Positions 1 through 8,700 of a stretch of 64,000 nucleotides of DNA are shown piece after piece. A program made the translations under genes and the position numbers. This stretch comes from Actinomyces sp. S6-Spd3 (GTDB taxonomy: Bacteria; Actinomycetota; Actinomycetes; Actinomycetales; Actinomycetaceae). Numbering within the stretch: position 1 is the stretch's first letter; each line of letters starts with the position of its first letter. Below the pieces are notes generated by a model. That model was given only the letters and a program-made list of their open reading frames with translations. It did not search any database and was not told the origin of the DNA. The stretch covers positions 1 through 64,000 of the forward strand of contig NZ_JRMV01000281.1 in the NCBI RefSeq assembly GCF_000758755.1, in the 5' to 3' direction.

Positions 1-46
1 TTAAATTACAGAATGCTGAGTGGTTGCTGAATGCGCGGCTTGGGGG

Positions 47-961
47 TTAGCCCTGCGGATACTGCCCAGGTTGTTGCCCCTGCTCGGGCGGCTGCCACTG
101 TTGTTGCTGTGGATTGAACTGTTCTGGCTGTGGCGGAGGTGCTGCCTGCCACTGCTGCGGGGAAACTTGGCCCTGTGGGCGGAAGTATTGAGCGTCCAGG
201 GGGTATTGCCCCGGTTGTGGCATAGGTTGCTGGGCGAAGGGGGCTGGGTATGTGCCTGGCGCAGGCATGGCCTCTAAGTGGGGTTTCTTCTGACCTCGCA
301 GCACCAAGAAAATTGCGGTGCCGCCACCAATGATGATGAGGACAGCGATCGCGAGGAATATCCAGTTACTGTTCGAAGAGGAAGAAGTGTTAGAGCTTGG
401 CGAGGAACTTGAGGAGGGGGTCGCTTCGGACGTAGCTGAAGCTCCTGCTTTGGTGGTTCCCTTGACCGTCACATTTCGGGTGATGTGTGTCCAGGTGACG
501 GTTGTCTGTTTCTCATCGATTTTTCCGTCAAAGTCTGCGGTCTTTGCGACCCAACCTTTAGGGAAGGTCACACTGACTTCCTTAAAGGACATTCCTTCAA
601 AAGTCTTATCGATCAAGACGGCAGTCATGGAAGTAAAAGTGAACTCTGAACCGTCGATCTTTAGACGTTCGCTGACTGCGTCATCTTTAATGACCTGAAC
701 AAGGTCGCAAATACTGTTGGTCCCTTGCACCCGGAAGTATGCCTGGGTGTAGTCTCCGGGTTCGCTCGTGCACTTGTCTTTGGTGATCGTTTGCCCGGTG
801 GGGTCAATCATGCTGACAGTGTGTCCAATTTCAGTTGGAGACGTGATCTGGTAGCTGTCTTTTAACTCGTAGTATGGGTCGGCAGAAGAAGGGCTTCCTG
901 CCAAAGCGCAAGTTAGAGCGATTGCAAGTGCGCAGATTGTTCCCAGCGTGCGTTGCTTCAT
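47..961 (-). CDS. Secreted LppM-like protein with C-terminal membrane anchor and Pro/Gln-rich tail
   Basis: A 304-residue exported membrane protein of unknown role. The N-terminus is a Sec-type signal peptide (about residues 1–28, ending near PSSA) with no proper lipobox. Residues about 30–170 resemble the actinobacterial LppM domain: the stretch VSVTFPKGWVAK followed by TTVTWTH matches the typical 'vtFPG…tvtW' pattern, and two Cys could form a disulfide. A Ser/Thr-rich linker follows, then one transmembrane helix (about 205–225) and a cytoplasmic tail very rich in Pro and Gln (about 230–304). The ATG at 961 is preferred over the GTG three bases upstream because AAGGA lies at proper spacing. 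It is monocistronic as far as the window shows. The LppM link is inferred from pattern only; LppM in mycobacteria affects phagosome handling, but no such role can be claimed here. Confidence 0.7.
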   Translation of the reverse strand: MKQRTLGTICALAIALTCALAGSPSSADPYYELKDSYQITSPTEIGHTVSMIDPTGQTITKDKCTSEPGDYTQAYFRVQGTNSICDLVQVIKDDAVSERLKIDGSEFTFTSMTAVLIDKTFEGMSFKEVSVTFPKGWVAKTADFDGKIDEKQTTVTWTHITRNVTVKGTTKAGASATSEATPSSSSSPSSNTSSSSNSNWIFLAIAVLIIIGGGTAIFLVLRGQKKPHLEAMPAPGTYPAPFAQQPMPQPGQYPLDAQYFRPQGQVSPQQWQAAPPPQPEQFNPQQQQWQPPEQGQQPGQYPQG

Positions 962-1207
962 CACAATTCCTTTTGTCCAAGGTGAGACTATTCAAAGAAT
1001 AGGCATTAAAAAAGAGTGTGACGAATTTGAATGTTGTGTAGAAGAGCGGGCGGTGTGCTCGCGGATCCGCAACAGGGTTATAACTTTGCTCACACTCCTG
1101 TCCAAAAGGTAAACAAAGCGAAAAGCTCAGGTCATGTAATGGCACACTATGAGGACCAGAGTCGGCGGCGTCCGGCCGCGGACCGATAAACCATAGGAGA
1201 GTGCGGC

Positions 1208-2728
1208 ATGGAAACGCCGAACCCACGTGCAATGGAAGTGAACCTTGAGACTGACCAGCAGGTACAGTCCAAGGGCAAGCCCCAGCGCACGGAACTCAAG
1301 CGTGGTTTATCAGCACGCCACATGCAGATGATCGCTATCGGCGGCGCAATTGGCACCGGCCTCTTCGTCGCCTCGGGCGCAACAATCTCAACCGCAGGCC
1401 CCGGCGGAGCCCTCACGGCCTACGCAGTCATTGGCCTCATGGTCCTCTTGCTCATGCAATCTCTTGGTGAGATGAGCGCACACATGCCCGTCGCGGGATC
1501 ATTCCAGACCTATGCCACTCGCTTCGTGAGCCCCTCATTCGGCTTCGCAATGGGATGGAACTACTGGTTCAACTGGGCGATCACCGTCGCAGCCGAACTC
1601 GTCGCCTCGGGACTTGTCATGTCCTACTGGTTGCCGAGCGTCCCTTCCTGGGTCTGGGCAATCTCCTTCCTCTTCCTTCTTACCTTCCTCAACGCGCTGA
1701 GCGCGCGGGTTTATGGTGAGGCGGAATTCTGGTTCGCTCTGATCAAGGTCATCACCGTTGTCGTCTTCCTGATTTCAGGCACCCTGATGATCTTCGGAAT
1801 CTTCAACGACTCCCCGGGAGTTCAGAACTGGACCGCTGGAGATGCTCCCTTCCACGGTGGATTCTTGTCCATCATCTCGGTCTTCATGATTGCAGGCTTC
1901 TCCTTCCAAGGAACTGAACTTGTCGGTGTTGCAGCAGGCGAATCCTCTAATCCTCGCCGCGACGTGCCCCGAGCAATCAAGACCGTGTTCTGGCGCATCA
2001 TGTTCTTCTACATTGGCGCAATCGCCATCATCGGAACGCTGATTCCTTACACCGATCCGAACCTCTTGCGTGACAGTGCCGCAGACATTGCCTACTCGCC
2101 CTTCACCCTGGTCTTCGAACGCATGGGTGTTGCCGCTGCAGCAGCGGTCATGAACGCCGTCATCTTGACCGCAATCCTCTCCGCAGGAAACTCAGGCCTG
2201 TACGCCTCCACGCGAATGCTGCACTCGATGGCACTCATCGGGCAGGCACCTCGCTTCTTCGCAAAGGTGACGCGTCACGGCGTACCGATCTACGCAATGC
2301 TGGCCACCTCCGCCGTCGGCGCACTTGGATTCGTTGCCGCGCTGGTGAGTGAAGATACCGCGTACACATGGCTGCTCAATGTTTCGGGCCTGTCCGGATT
2401 CATTGTCTGGCTGGGTATTGCGGCCTGCCACTGGCGCTTCCGCAGGGCCTACGTCAAGCAGGGCCACTCCCTCGATGAGCTTCCCTACAAAGCACCCTTC
2501 TTCCCCTTCGGTCCGATCCTCGCCTTCGGTATGTGCTTGATCGTTCTGCTGGGCCAGAATTACGAGGCCATCTTCCGTGGACAGCTTCTGCAAGTCGCGT
2601 CCTCGTACATCGGACTTCCGGTCTTCTTGCTGATCTGGCTGGGCTACCACCTGGTGAAGAAGGATCGCACCGTGAGCTTGGATGAAATGGATGTTGAAGG
2701 CGTAACCGTTACGCCTGAGAACGCATAG
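1208..2728 (+). CDS. Amino-acid permease of the APC superfamily (LysP/GABA-permease type)
   Basis: A 506-residue cytoplasmic-membrane transporter, the usual length and about 12 transmembrane helices. The first helix carries the substrate-binding GGAIGTGLFVASG motif, preceded by the RHMQMIAIGGAIG signature shared by LysP, AroP and GabP-type proton-coupled permeases; later segments such as GFSFQGTELVGVAAGES and NPRRDVPRAIK are also family hallmarks. It likely imports a cationic or other amino acid by proton symport. LysP-like is the best guess, but substrate cannot be fixed from sequence. The start at ATG 1208 has an AGGAG ribosome-binding site. A terminator hairpin follows the stop. No regulator gene is adjacent. 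Confidence 0.88.
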   Translation: METPNPRAMEVNLETDQQVQSKGKPQRTELKRGLSARHMQMIAIGGAIGTGLFVASGATISTAGPGGALTAYAVIGLMVLLLMQSLGEMSAHMPVAGSFQTYATRFVSPSFGFAMGWNYWFNWAITVAAELVASGLVMSYWLPSVPSWVWAISFLFLLTFLNALSARVYGEAEFWFALIKVITVVVFLISGTLMIFGIFNDSPGVQNWTAGDAPFHGGFLSIISVFMIAGFSFQGTELVGVAAGESSNPRRDVPRAIKTVFWRIMFFYIGAIAIIGTLIPYTDPNLLRDSAADIAYSPFTLVFERMGVAAAAAVMNAVILTAILSAGNSGLYASTRMLHSMALIGQAPRFFAKVTRHGVPIYAMLATSAVGALGFVAALVSEDTAYTWLLNVSGLSGFIVWLGIAACHWRFRRAYVKQGHSLDELPYKAPFFPFGPILAFGMCLIVLLGQNYEAIFRGQLLQVASSYIGLPVFLLIWLGYHLVKKDRTVSLDEMDVEGVTVTPENA

Positions 2729-2752
2729 TGGTGAGCTGGTAAACAGCGTTTT

Positions 2753-2777
2753 GGGGGAGGCAGAAACTGCCTCCCCC
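2753..2777 (+). terminator. Hairpin terminator after the amino-acid permease
   Basis: A perfect 11-bp stem GGGGGAGGCAG / CTGCCTCCCCC with an AAA loop (2753–2763, 2767–2777) lies 25 bases after the permease stop and is followed by GAATTGTTT. It lies between convergent genes and may also terminate msrA transcripts from the other side. Confidence 0.75.
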
Positions 2778-2820
2778 GAATTGTTTGCTCCCGCAGTGGA
2801 GTGTGCAAACCGATGAATGT

Positions 2821-3615
2821 CTACTTCGCTGGTTCGATGCTTACTTGCGCGGGTAAATTGAGGATCCCCACGGGGCAGGTCACCCCATTGGGGCCGTGAT
2901 TGCAGTAGCCATCAGGGTTCTTCTCCAAGTAGGCCTGGTGGTAGTCCTCAGCGAGGTAGAAAGGGCCACCCGACTGAGCAAAGCACGCCCCGGCCTCGCC
3001 AATCGTCGTATAGCAGTGGGCTGTCGGCATCGCGCGCTCCAACTCGGCCACCCACGCCCCGCGCAGAAGTGACGCCACCTCGGCCTGCCTCGGCATCGTC
3101 ACCCAAATTGCGCTGCGGTACTGCGTGCCCACGTCGTTCCCATGACGGTTGGGGCGGGTGGAATCGTGGTTCTCGAAGAAGGTTTTGATCAAGCTCGCTC
3201 CGCCCTCACCGGTCACGGAGGGATCGTAGACCACCGCGACAGTCTCGGCGTGGCCCGTTCGCCCCGTGCACACCTCTCGGTAGGTCGGGTTTGCGTTCCC
3301 GCCGCCCATGTAACCAACAGCAGTTGCCCACACGCCCTTTTGGCGCCAGAAGATACGCTCCACACCCCAGAAGCAACCCGCGGCAAGGTACAGTACCTCG
3401 AATCCGTCGGGAACCGGATCGGTTGCGCGCGTCCCATTCACCGGGTGAAGTTCAAGCTCGGCCAGGATTGGGTGCCTGCCACCCGGAATATCCGCAGGAA
3501 GAGTGCCCGCAGTGGGGGAGTCCAAGTAGCGCTCTGCCCCCTCCGATAGACGAGGCCACGCCTGGTGCTCTCCTGCAGCGTAGCGCTGGGTGGTGGGGGA
3601 AGGATTAGTGGCCAT
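2821..3615 (-). CDS. msrA: Peptide methionine (S)-S-oxide reductase MsrA
   Basis: Repairs oxidised proteins by reducing methionine-S-sulfoxide with thioredoxin. The catalytic Cys is in the canonical AGCFWGVERIFW motif; GYMGGGNANPTYREVCTGRTGHAE and the YRSAIW and EDYHQAYL motifs follow. The protein is about 264 residues with a roughly 75-residue N-terminal extension before the core, as in many actinobacterial MsrA proteins. The ATG at 3615 was chosen because AAGGAG lies eight bases upstream; a longer open frame reaches 3753 but runs into the rpsT terminator. There is a TAGAAT-like −10 on the minus strand near 3687–3692, so msrA may have its own promoter. No msrB is adjacent. Confidence 0.95.
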   Translation of the reverse strand: MATNPSPTTQRYAAGEHQAWPRLSEGAERYLDSPTAGTLPADIPGGRHPILAELELHPVNGTRATDPVPDGFEVLYLAAGCFWGVERIFWRQKGVWATAVGYMGGGNANPTYREVCTGRTGHAETVAVVYDPSVTGEGGASLIKTFFENHDSTRPNRHGNDVGTQYRSAIWVTMPRQAEVASLLRGAWVAELERAMPTAHCYTTIGEAGACFAQSGGPFYLAEDYHQAYLEKNPDGYCNHGPNGVTCPVGILNLPAQVSIEPAK

Positions 3616-3716
3616 CTTTGGCTCCTTCAGTGTGTGGCGGGCGAGGTGCACTCTGCCGTGGATGGATGGGGTTATCTGTCCCCCGTATTCTATGGCGATA
3701 CTTAAGCCTCGGCAGA

Positions 3717-3756
3717 TAAAAATGTGGCCCCTGCAGTTTCCTGCAAGGGCCACATC
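3717..3756 (-). terminator. Rho-independent terminator of rpsT
   Basis: A 15-bp stem with one mismatch (3722–3736 with 3741–3755, loop TTTC) followed on the minus strand by a run of U (from AAAAA at 3717–3721) lies just after the rpsT stop codon. Confidence 0.85.
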
Positions 3757-3767
3757 AAGCGTTTAGA

Positions 3768-4031
3768 TCAGCCGAGCGACTGGACGCGACGGGCAAGCTT
3801 GGACTTGCGGTTCGCGGCCTGGTTGCGGTGAATAACACCCTTCGAGACGGCCTTGTCGAGCTTGCGCGATGCAATGCGCAGAGCTTCGATTGCTGCTTCC
3901 TTGTCGCCAGCCTCGACGGCTTCGCGAGTCCTGCGCACCAGGGTCTTCAGTTCAGACTTGACAGCCAGGTTGCGCTGACGGCGCTTCTCGTTGGTGCGGA
4001 TCCGCTTGATCTGAGACTTAATGTTCGCCAC
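3768..4031 (-). CDS. rpsT: 30S ribosomal protein S20
   Basis: An 87-residue, very basic small-subunit protein that binds the 5′ domain of 16S rRNA. The start [18 protein letters not shown], the central helical stretch and the [16 protein letters not shown] segment are all typical, and the length is normal. It lies divergent from lepA, a conserved actinobacterial arrangement, and ends at a clear terminator. The start ATG is preceded by a GGAGT-like site. Confidence 0.98.
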   Translation of the reverse strand: MANIKSQIKRIRTNEKRRQRNLAVKSELKTLVRRTREAVEAGDKEAAIEALRIASRKLDKAVSKGVIHRNQAANRKSKLARRVQSLG

Positions 4032-4321
4032 AGTCGGATTACTCCTTGGTCTTTCGTACGTACAGGTCGGTGAGGGCTGTGTCAGTGCCGGGACTGGGGC
4101 ATGGGGACACCCGCAAACGGCTCTAACCAGACCCCCTGCCCGACCAGGCTGGGAGTCCGATCGACAACTCTACCAGAAAAATAGGCGCCTAACGACCCCC
4201 GGAATGCTCACATCTGCTTGATAAATGGTGAGAACGCACACCCTATCGGCGTGGAATTGGCATGCCCATGCCTACTAATGGGACGATAGACCAGACGTCA
4301 CAATCCTTCCGGAGGTCCTGT

Positions 4322-6181
4322 TTGTCCCCGATTCCTACTCCCGAGCAGGCCAAGCTGATTCAGCCCTCGGCCACCCCGCAGGAACACATCCGCAATTTCT
4401 GCATCATCGCTCACATCGATCACGGCAAGTCCACCTTGGCTGACCGCATGCTTCAGCTCACCGGGGTGGTTGCAAGTCGAGATATGCGCGACCAATACCT
4501 GGACCGCATGGATATTGAGCGCGAACGTGGCATCACCATCAAGAGCCAGGCCGTACGTATGCCCTGGGCCTTCGAAGGGGAGCCTTTCGCTCTCAATATG
4601 ATCGATACCCCCGGACACGTCGACTTCACCTACGAGGTCTCCAGGTCCCTGGCCGCCTGTGAAGGTGCAGTCCTTCTCGTCGATGCCGCCCAGGGGATCG
4701 AAGCACAGACCTTGGCGAACCTCTACCTAGCTTTAGAGAACGATCTGACCATCATCCCGGTCTTGAACAAGATCGATCTTCCGGGCGCGCAGCCCGAAAA
4801 ATACGCACAGGAAATCGCTCAACTCATTGGCGTGGAACCAGATGATGTTCTGCGCGTCTCCGGTAAGACCGGTGAGGGTGTTCCCGACCTCCTCGACGAG
4901 ATTGTTCGTCAGATCCCCGCACCTACGGGCAATCCCGAGGGGCCGACGCGCGCGATGATCTTCGACTCTGTCTACGACACGTATCGAGGCGTCGTCACCT
5001 ATGTCCGAGTCGTCGACGGCATGCTCTCCACTCGCGAACGCGTGCGAATGATGTCTACCGGAGCAACTCACGAACTGCTCGAAATCGGTGTTATTTCACC
5101 TGAACCGACTCCTGCTCCGGGAATTGCTGCTGGCGAAGTTGGCTACCTTATTACCGGCGTGAAGGATGTTCGTCAGTCCCGCGTTGGTGACACCATGACC
5201 TCGGCTGTTCGAGGCGCTGAAGAACCTTTGGCTGGCTATCGCGACCCGCGCCCCATGGTCTTTTCGGGAATTTACCCCGTTGACGGCTCCGACTTCCCGG
5301 ATCTGCGCGACGCTTTGGAACGCCTCCAGCTCAACGATGCTGCGTTGACCTTCGAGCCAGAATCCAGTGCGGCCTTGGGCTTCGGCTTCCGCTGTGGATT
5401 CCTCGGACTGCTGCACCTGGAAATTATCCGCGAACGCCTCGAGCGCGAATTCAAACTGGACCTGATCGCAACCGCACCCAACGTCGTCTACAAGGTCGTT
5501 GCAGAAGACGGAACCGAGGTCCAAGTCGATAACCCCTCTGAATTCCCCGAGGGGAAGATCTCCGAAGTCCGCGAACCCGTCGTGAATGCGACAATCCTGA
5601 CCCCAACTGAATTCACAGGAACGATCATGGAACTGTGCCAAGATCGTCGTGGAACCATGCGAGGAATGGACTACCTCTCAGAAGATCGCGTCGAACTGCA
5701 CTACCAGCTTCCCCTCGCGGAGATCGTCTTCGACTTCTTTGACCACCTCAAATCGCGCACTCGCGGCTACGCCTCGCTGGACTACCACGAGAGTGGCGAA
5801 CAGGTCGCTGACCTCGTCAAGGTCGATATTCTCCTCAACGGAGACCGAGTTGACGCTTTCAGTGCGATCGTCCACAAGGACCAGGCCTACGCCTACGGTC
5901 TGCGCATGACGAAGCGCCTCAAGGAACTCATCCCCCGACAGCAATTCGAAATCCCCGTGCAGGCAGCTGTCGGCGCCCGCGTTATTGCTCGCGAGAACAT
6001 CAGGGCTCTGCGCAAGGACATGCTTGCGAAGTGCTACGGCGGCGATATTACCCGTAAGCGCAAGCTGCTCGAGAAGCAGAAGGAAGGTAAAAAGCGCATG
6101 AAGTCCATCGGCCGCGTGGACGTGCCGCAAGAAGCCTTCATCGCTGCTTTGACCTCCGACGTCCCCACCGGAAAGAAATGA
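4322..6181 (+). CDS. lepA: Elongation factor 4 (LepA), ribosome back-translocase GTPase
   Basis: A membrane-associated translational GTPase acting on stalled or incorrectly translocated ribosomes. Visible motifs are G1 [13 protein letters not shown]2 RERGITI, G3 DTPGHVDF and G4 NKID; the EF4-specific C-terminus includes [19 protein letters not shown] and [17 protein letters not shown]. The open frame extends up to ATG 4262, but GGAGGT at 4311–4316 sits five bases before a TTG at 4322 in the same frame. This gives a 619-residue protein with about 23 residues before the G domain, as in relatives, so TTG is the likelier start. It overlaps trmB by the four bases ATGA. Confidence 0.96.
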   Translation: MSPIPTPEQAKLIQPSATPQEHIRNFCIIAHIDHGKSTLADRMLQLTGVVASRDMRDQYLDRMDIERERGITIKSQAVRMPWAFEGEPFALNMIDTPGHVDFTYEVSRSLAACEGAVLLVDAAQGIEAQTLANLYLALENDLTIIPVLNKIDLPGAQPEKYAQEIAQLIGVEPDDVLRVSGKTGEGVPDLLDEIVRQIPAPTGNPEGPTRAMIFDSVYDTYRGVVTYVRVVDGMLSTRERVRMMSTGATHELLEIGVISPEPTPAPGIAAGEVGYLITGVKDVRQSRVGDTMTSAVRGAEEPLAGYRDPRPMVFSGIYPVDGSDFPDLRDALERLQLNDAALTFEPESSAALGFGFRCGFLGLLHLEIIRERLEREFKLDLIATAPNVVYKVVAEDGTEVQVDNPSEFPEGKISEVREPVVNATILTPTEFTGTIMELCQDRRGTMRGMDYLSEDRVELHYQLPLAEIVFDFFDHLKSRTRGYASLDYHESGEQVADLVKVDILLNGDRVDAFSAIVHKDQAYAYGLRMTKRLKELIPRQQFEIPVQAAVGARVIARENIRALRKDMLAKCYGGDITRKRKLLEKQKEGKKRMKSIGRVDVPQEAFIAALTSDVPTGKK

Positions 6182-7053
6182 CCGTGGCAGACCATAATGA
6201 GGCCGCGCTTGAGGGAGAGCCTTGCGCTGCTCATGAGGGTGAGCCGCGTCAAGGCGTGGGAGGCGGCCGCCGACCCGGAGACGTCCCAGAGGGGACCGTT
6301 TTCATGAGCCGGACGAAGTCCTTTACACGGCGTAGCCGTGAGCTCCCCGTCAACCTTGCGCGCACATGGGAAGCGCACGCCGGACGTTATGTCATTGAAC
6401 CTCGACGAGGCGTTGGCTACACGACTGTTGCAGACGATTTCCACCTGGACGCTGAGGAACTTTTTGGCAGGCAGGCGCCGCTGACCCTTGAGATTGGTTC
6501 GGGGACGGGCGAACAGATCGTAGCCGCGGCAGCGGCCAACCCCGATTGCGATTACCTTGCACTCGAAGTGTGGGTGCCCGGGATCGCCAAGCTGATCTCC
6601 AAGGCAGTTGACGCGGGCGTCGATAACATTCGAGTCCTTGAGGCCGATGTTGCGCAGGCGCTTCCGATCATGCTGGGTGATGCCTGCCTTGACGAGGTCT
6701 GGACCTTCTTCCCTGACCCGTGGAGGAAAGCGCGCCACCGCAAGCGCCGCCTCGTCAGTGATGAGTTTGCGCTCCAAATTGCCCGAGTGCTCCGCGATGG
6801 GGGAGTGTGGCGTCTTGCGACCGACTGGGATGACTACGCCTGGCAAATGCGAGATGTGATCGAAGGCTGCCCGCTCTTTGAGAATCCTTACGTGGGGCAA
6901 AGGCCCGATCCCGAGGATCCCGAAGCAGAACGCGGTGGTTTCGCACCGCGCTATGAAGGACGCGTCGTGACTCATTTTGAAACTCGCGGGATCGATGCAG
7001 GGCGACGTGTACACGACATCGTCGGAGTCCGGCTTCCGCGTGAAAGCGCGTAG
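6178..7053 (+). CDS. trmB: tRNA (guanine-N7)-methyltransferase TrmB
   Basis: Methylates G46 in the tRNA variable loop using S-adenosylmethionine. The SAM-binding motif is [11 protein letters not shown] (residues about 104–114), with the family-specific [15 protein letters not shown] motif near 180–194 and [10 protein letters not shown] downstream. The first about 42 residues are not conserved; an internal ATG at 6304 ([10 protein letters not shown]) is an alternative start, but the ATG at 6178 overlaps the lepA stop as ATGA, suggesting translational coupling. It forms a two-gene unit with lepA. Confidence 0.95.
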   Translation: MTVADHNEAALEGEPCAAHEGEPRQGVGGGRRPGDVPEGTVFMSRTKSFTRRSRELPVNLARTWEAHAGRYVIEPRRGVGYTTVADDFHLDAEELFGRQAPLTLEIGSGTGEQIVAAAAANPDCDYLALEVWVPGIAKLISKAVDAGVDNIRVLEADVAQALPIMLGDACLDEVWTFFPDPWRKARHRKRRLVSDEFALQIARVLRDGGVWRLATDWDDYAWQMRDVIEGCPLFENPYVGQRPDPEDPEAERGGFAPRYEGRVVTHFETRGIDAGRRVHDIVGVRLPRESA

Positions 7054-7136
7054 CCGCATCCAAGGCAGGCTTTGCTATGTTTTCCCACTTCGCAAAGAGA
7101 TACAGGTGACATTTAGGGTGTTCGTATTTCACCCGG

Positions 7137-7343
7137 TTGACAATTTCTATATGCTGACTGTGCATTGAGATTTCACTTCAGCGTGAAACTCCGGCTTCCT
7201 CTTCGCGATAGGCGGATCTGCGAAGAGTGGAGATGCGTTCTGCTAGCAGAACGCACGGGGACGGGGCTTCCTCGATGAACCGAGAAAGCCCCGCCTCGGT
7301 CCGCAACGTGTGCCCGTCTTCCTCGTTAGAGGAAGACGGGCAC
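7137..7343 (+). promoter_or_regulatory. Candidate promoter and structured leader of the MFS gene: five successive inverted repeats
   Basis: The 384 bases between trmB and the MFS gene hold a −35-like TTGACA (7137–7142) followed by five inverted repeats in a row. They are 7171–7188 (6-bp arms), 7199–7227 (8-bp arms CTCTTCGC/GCGAAGAG), 7234–7255 (a perfect 22-bp palindrome), 7262–7293 (13-bp arms, one mismatch) and 7310–7343 (perfect 15-bp arms, GTTA loop, then a U-rich AGCUUUAUUU). The last looks like an intrinsic terminator about 95 bases before the start codon. CTTCCTC occurs in three of the left arms and could pair alternatively with the terminator's right arm. This is consistent with attenuation or a riboswitch-like leader, but I recognise no known RNA class. 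Confidence 0.55.
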
Positions 7344-7437
7344 AGCTTTATTTACACCAGAACACGAAGTGTCCTTTTTGAGCGTTTTATGGAAACATTG
7401 TGTAATCCATCCCACATTCATCAAGGAAGAAAGAACA

Positions 7438-8700
7438 GTGAAACAGGTAGCTTACGCGCGATATTTTCAGCGTAGGTTCGTGTGGATCCTCATCACTTTG
7501 TCCGCATTCGTGCTTCTAGCTGGATCCCTCAGAGGAACCATCACTGCACTGCCTCCCATCATCGAGGAAATCCAAAGAGACTTGGGACTTTCCTCGGCCG
7601 AGGCCGGATTAGTGACGTCAATCCCCGTATTCTGTTTCGGTTTCTTCACCCCATTTACCGCGCTTATCCTGCGAAGAATCCGCCTGAATCGTGCCGTCTG
7701 TTTGGGACTGTTAATCGTGATCCTCGGCGCCGTGCTCCGCTCGCTCGGTATGACCTGGTCGCTATTTGTTGGCACCTGTGTCATCGGCATCGGAACTACC
7801 TGCTCCAACCTGGTCGTCACTATGCTCATTGGTCGCGATTTTCGCCATCGTGCGGGAATCATGACGGCGGTTTACTCCACGATGATCGACCTCATGATTG
7901 CCGCCTCGACCGCCTTCAGCTTCCCGCTGGTCGCATACGTCGGATGGAGAGGCGCAGCGGGAGTATGGGGAGTCGGTCCAGCTCTGATCGCACTCGTGGC
8001 CTGTCTTGCAATCTACCCACTCAATCGCCCGGGAATCCGCCCCTTCTTCGCTCAAAAAGCCGGATGGACGATCCATACGGACGACTCAGTCGTAACGGCT
8101 GGTCCCGCCAAGGCGTCGGAAATCTATCGCTGGCCCATGGCATGGCTCATGGCTTTCGCCTTCGCTGTCAATACCTTCTGCTACTTCGGTGTCGCAGCTT
8201 GGCTGCCGAAAATCCTCGCGGACATGCTTGAGATGGGTCCAAACGATGCCGGTTTTGCGGCATCGATCTACCACATCGTGGGTGTTGCCGCGCCGCTGAG
8301 CATGATGGCCGTCCAGAAAATGATCCGCGCCCAGACCTCGACAATCCTCACGCTGGTCTCACTGTCGTGGCTTCTCATGCCGATCGGAATGCTTCTTCTG
8401 CCGGGAGGCTGGGCTTTGTGGAGTGCATGCGGGGGACTTGGTCAAGGTGCATTTTTCTCAATTACCTTTACGCTGGTCATTGAACGCACGACCAACATGG
8501 CTCAAACCCGCACGCTGTCTGCACTCGTCCAAAGTATTGGATATGGCTTTGGCGCCTTGGGGCCGTGGGTTTTGGGGCGCATGTACGACATGACGGCTAA
8601 CTGGCTGTGGCCCTTCATCCTTTTAACAGTCCTGACAGGAAGCCTCGTCGTGATCTCCCAAATCGTTGCCCGCTCGACCTCGACCCCGCAGCCTCAATGA
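7438..8700 (+). CDS. MFS transporter of the CynX/NimT type
   Basis: A 420-residue, 12-helix major facilitator. The arrangement of the N-terminal half (LRGTITALPPIIEEIQRDLGLSSAEAGLVTSIPVFCFG, in parts) is characteristic of the cyanate/2-nitroimidazole transporter family CynX/NimT. Substrate is unknown; family members carry small polar organic compounds. The GTG at 7438 follows AAGGAAG by about eight bases and gives the usual family N-terminus, so it is preferred to the ATG at 7369. It overlaps hemW by ATGA. The gene follows an unusual hairpin-rich leader, which suggests transcript-level control. Confidence 0.85.
   Translation: MKQVAYARYFQRRFVWILITLSAFVLLAGSLRGTITALPPIIEEIQRDLGLSSAEAGLVTSIPVFCFGFFTPFTALILRRIRLNRAVCLGLLIVILGAVLRSLGMTWSLFVGTCVIGIGTTCSNLVVTMLIGRDFRHRAGIMTAVYSTMIDLMIAASTAFSFPLVAYVGWRGAAGVWGVGPALIALVACLAIYPLNRPGIRPFFAQKAGWTIHTDDSVVTAGPAKASEIYRWPMAWLMAFAFAVNTFCYFGVAAWLPKILADMLEMGPNDAGFAASIYHIVGVAAPLSMMAVQKMIRAQTSTILTLVSLSWLLMPIGMLLLPGGWALWSACGGLGQGAFFSITFTLVIERTTNMAQTRTLSALVQSIGYGFGALGPWVLGRMYDMTANWLWPFILLTVLTGSLVVISQIVARSTSTPQPQ

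Noticed and set aside
6034-7059. Long minus-strand open frame opposite trmB
   Set aside because: It lies wholly opposite lepA/trmB, shows no family motif, and codon use and composition are those of an antisense shadow of a real gene.
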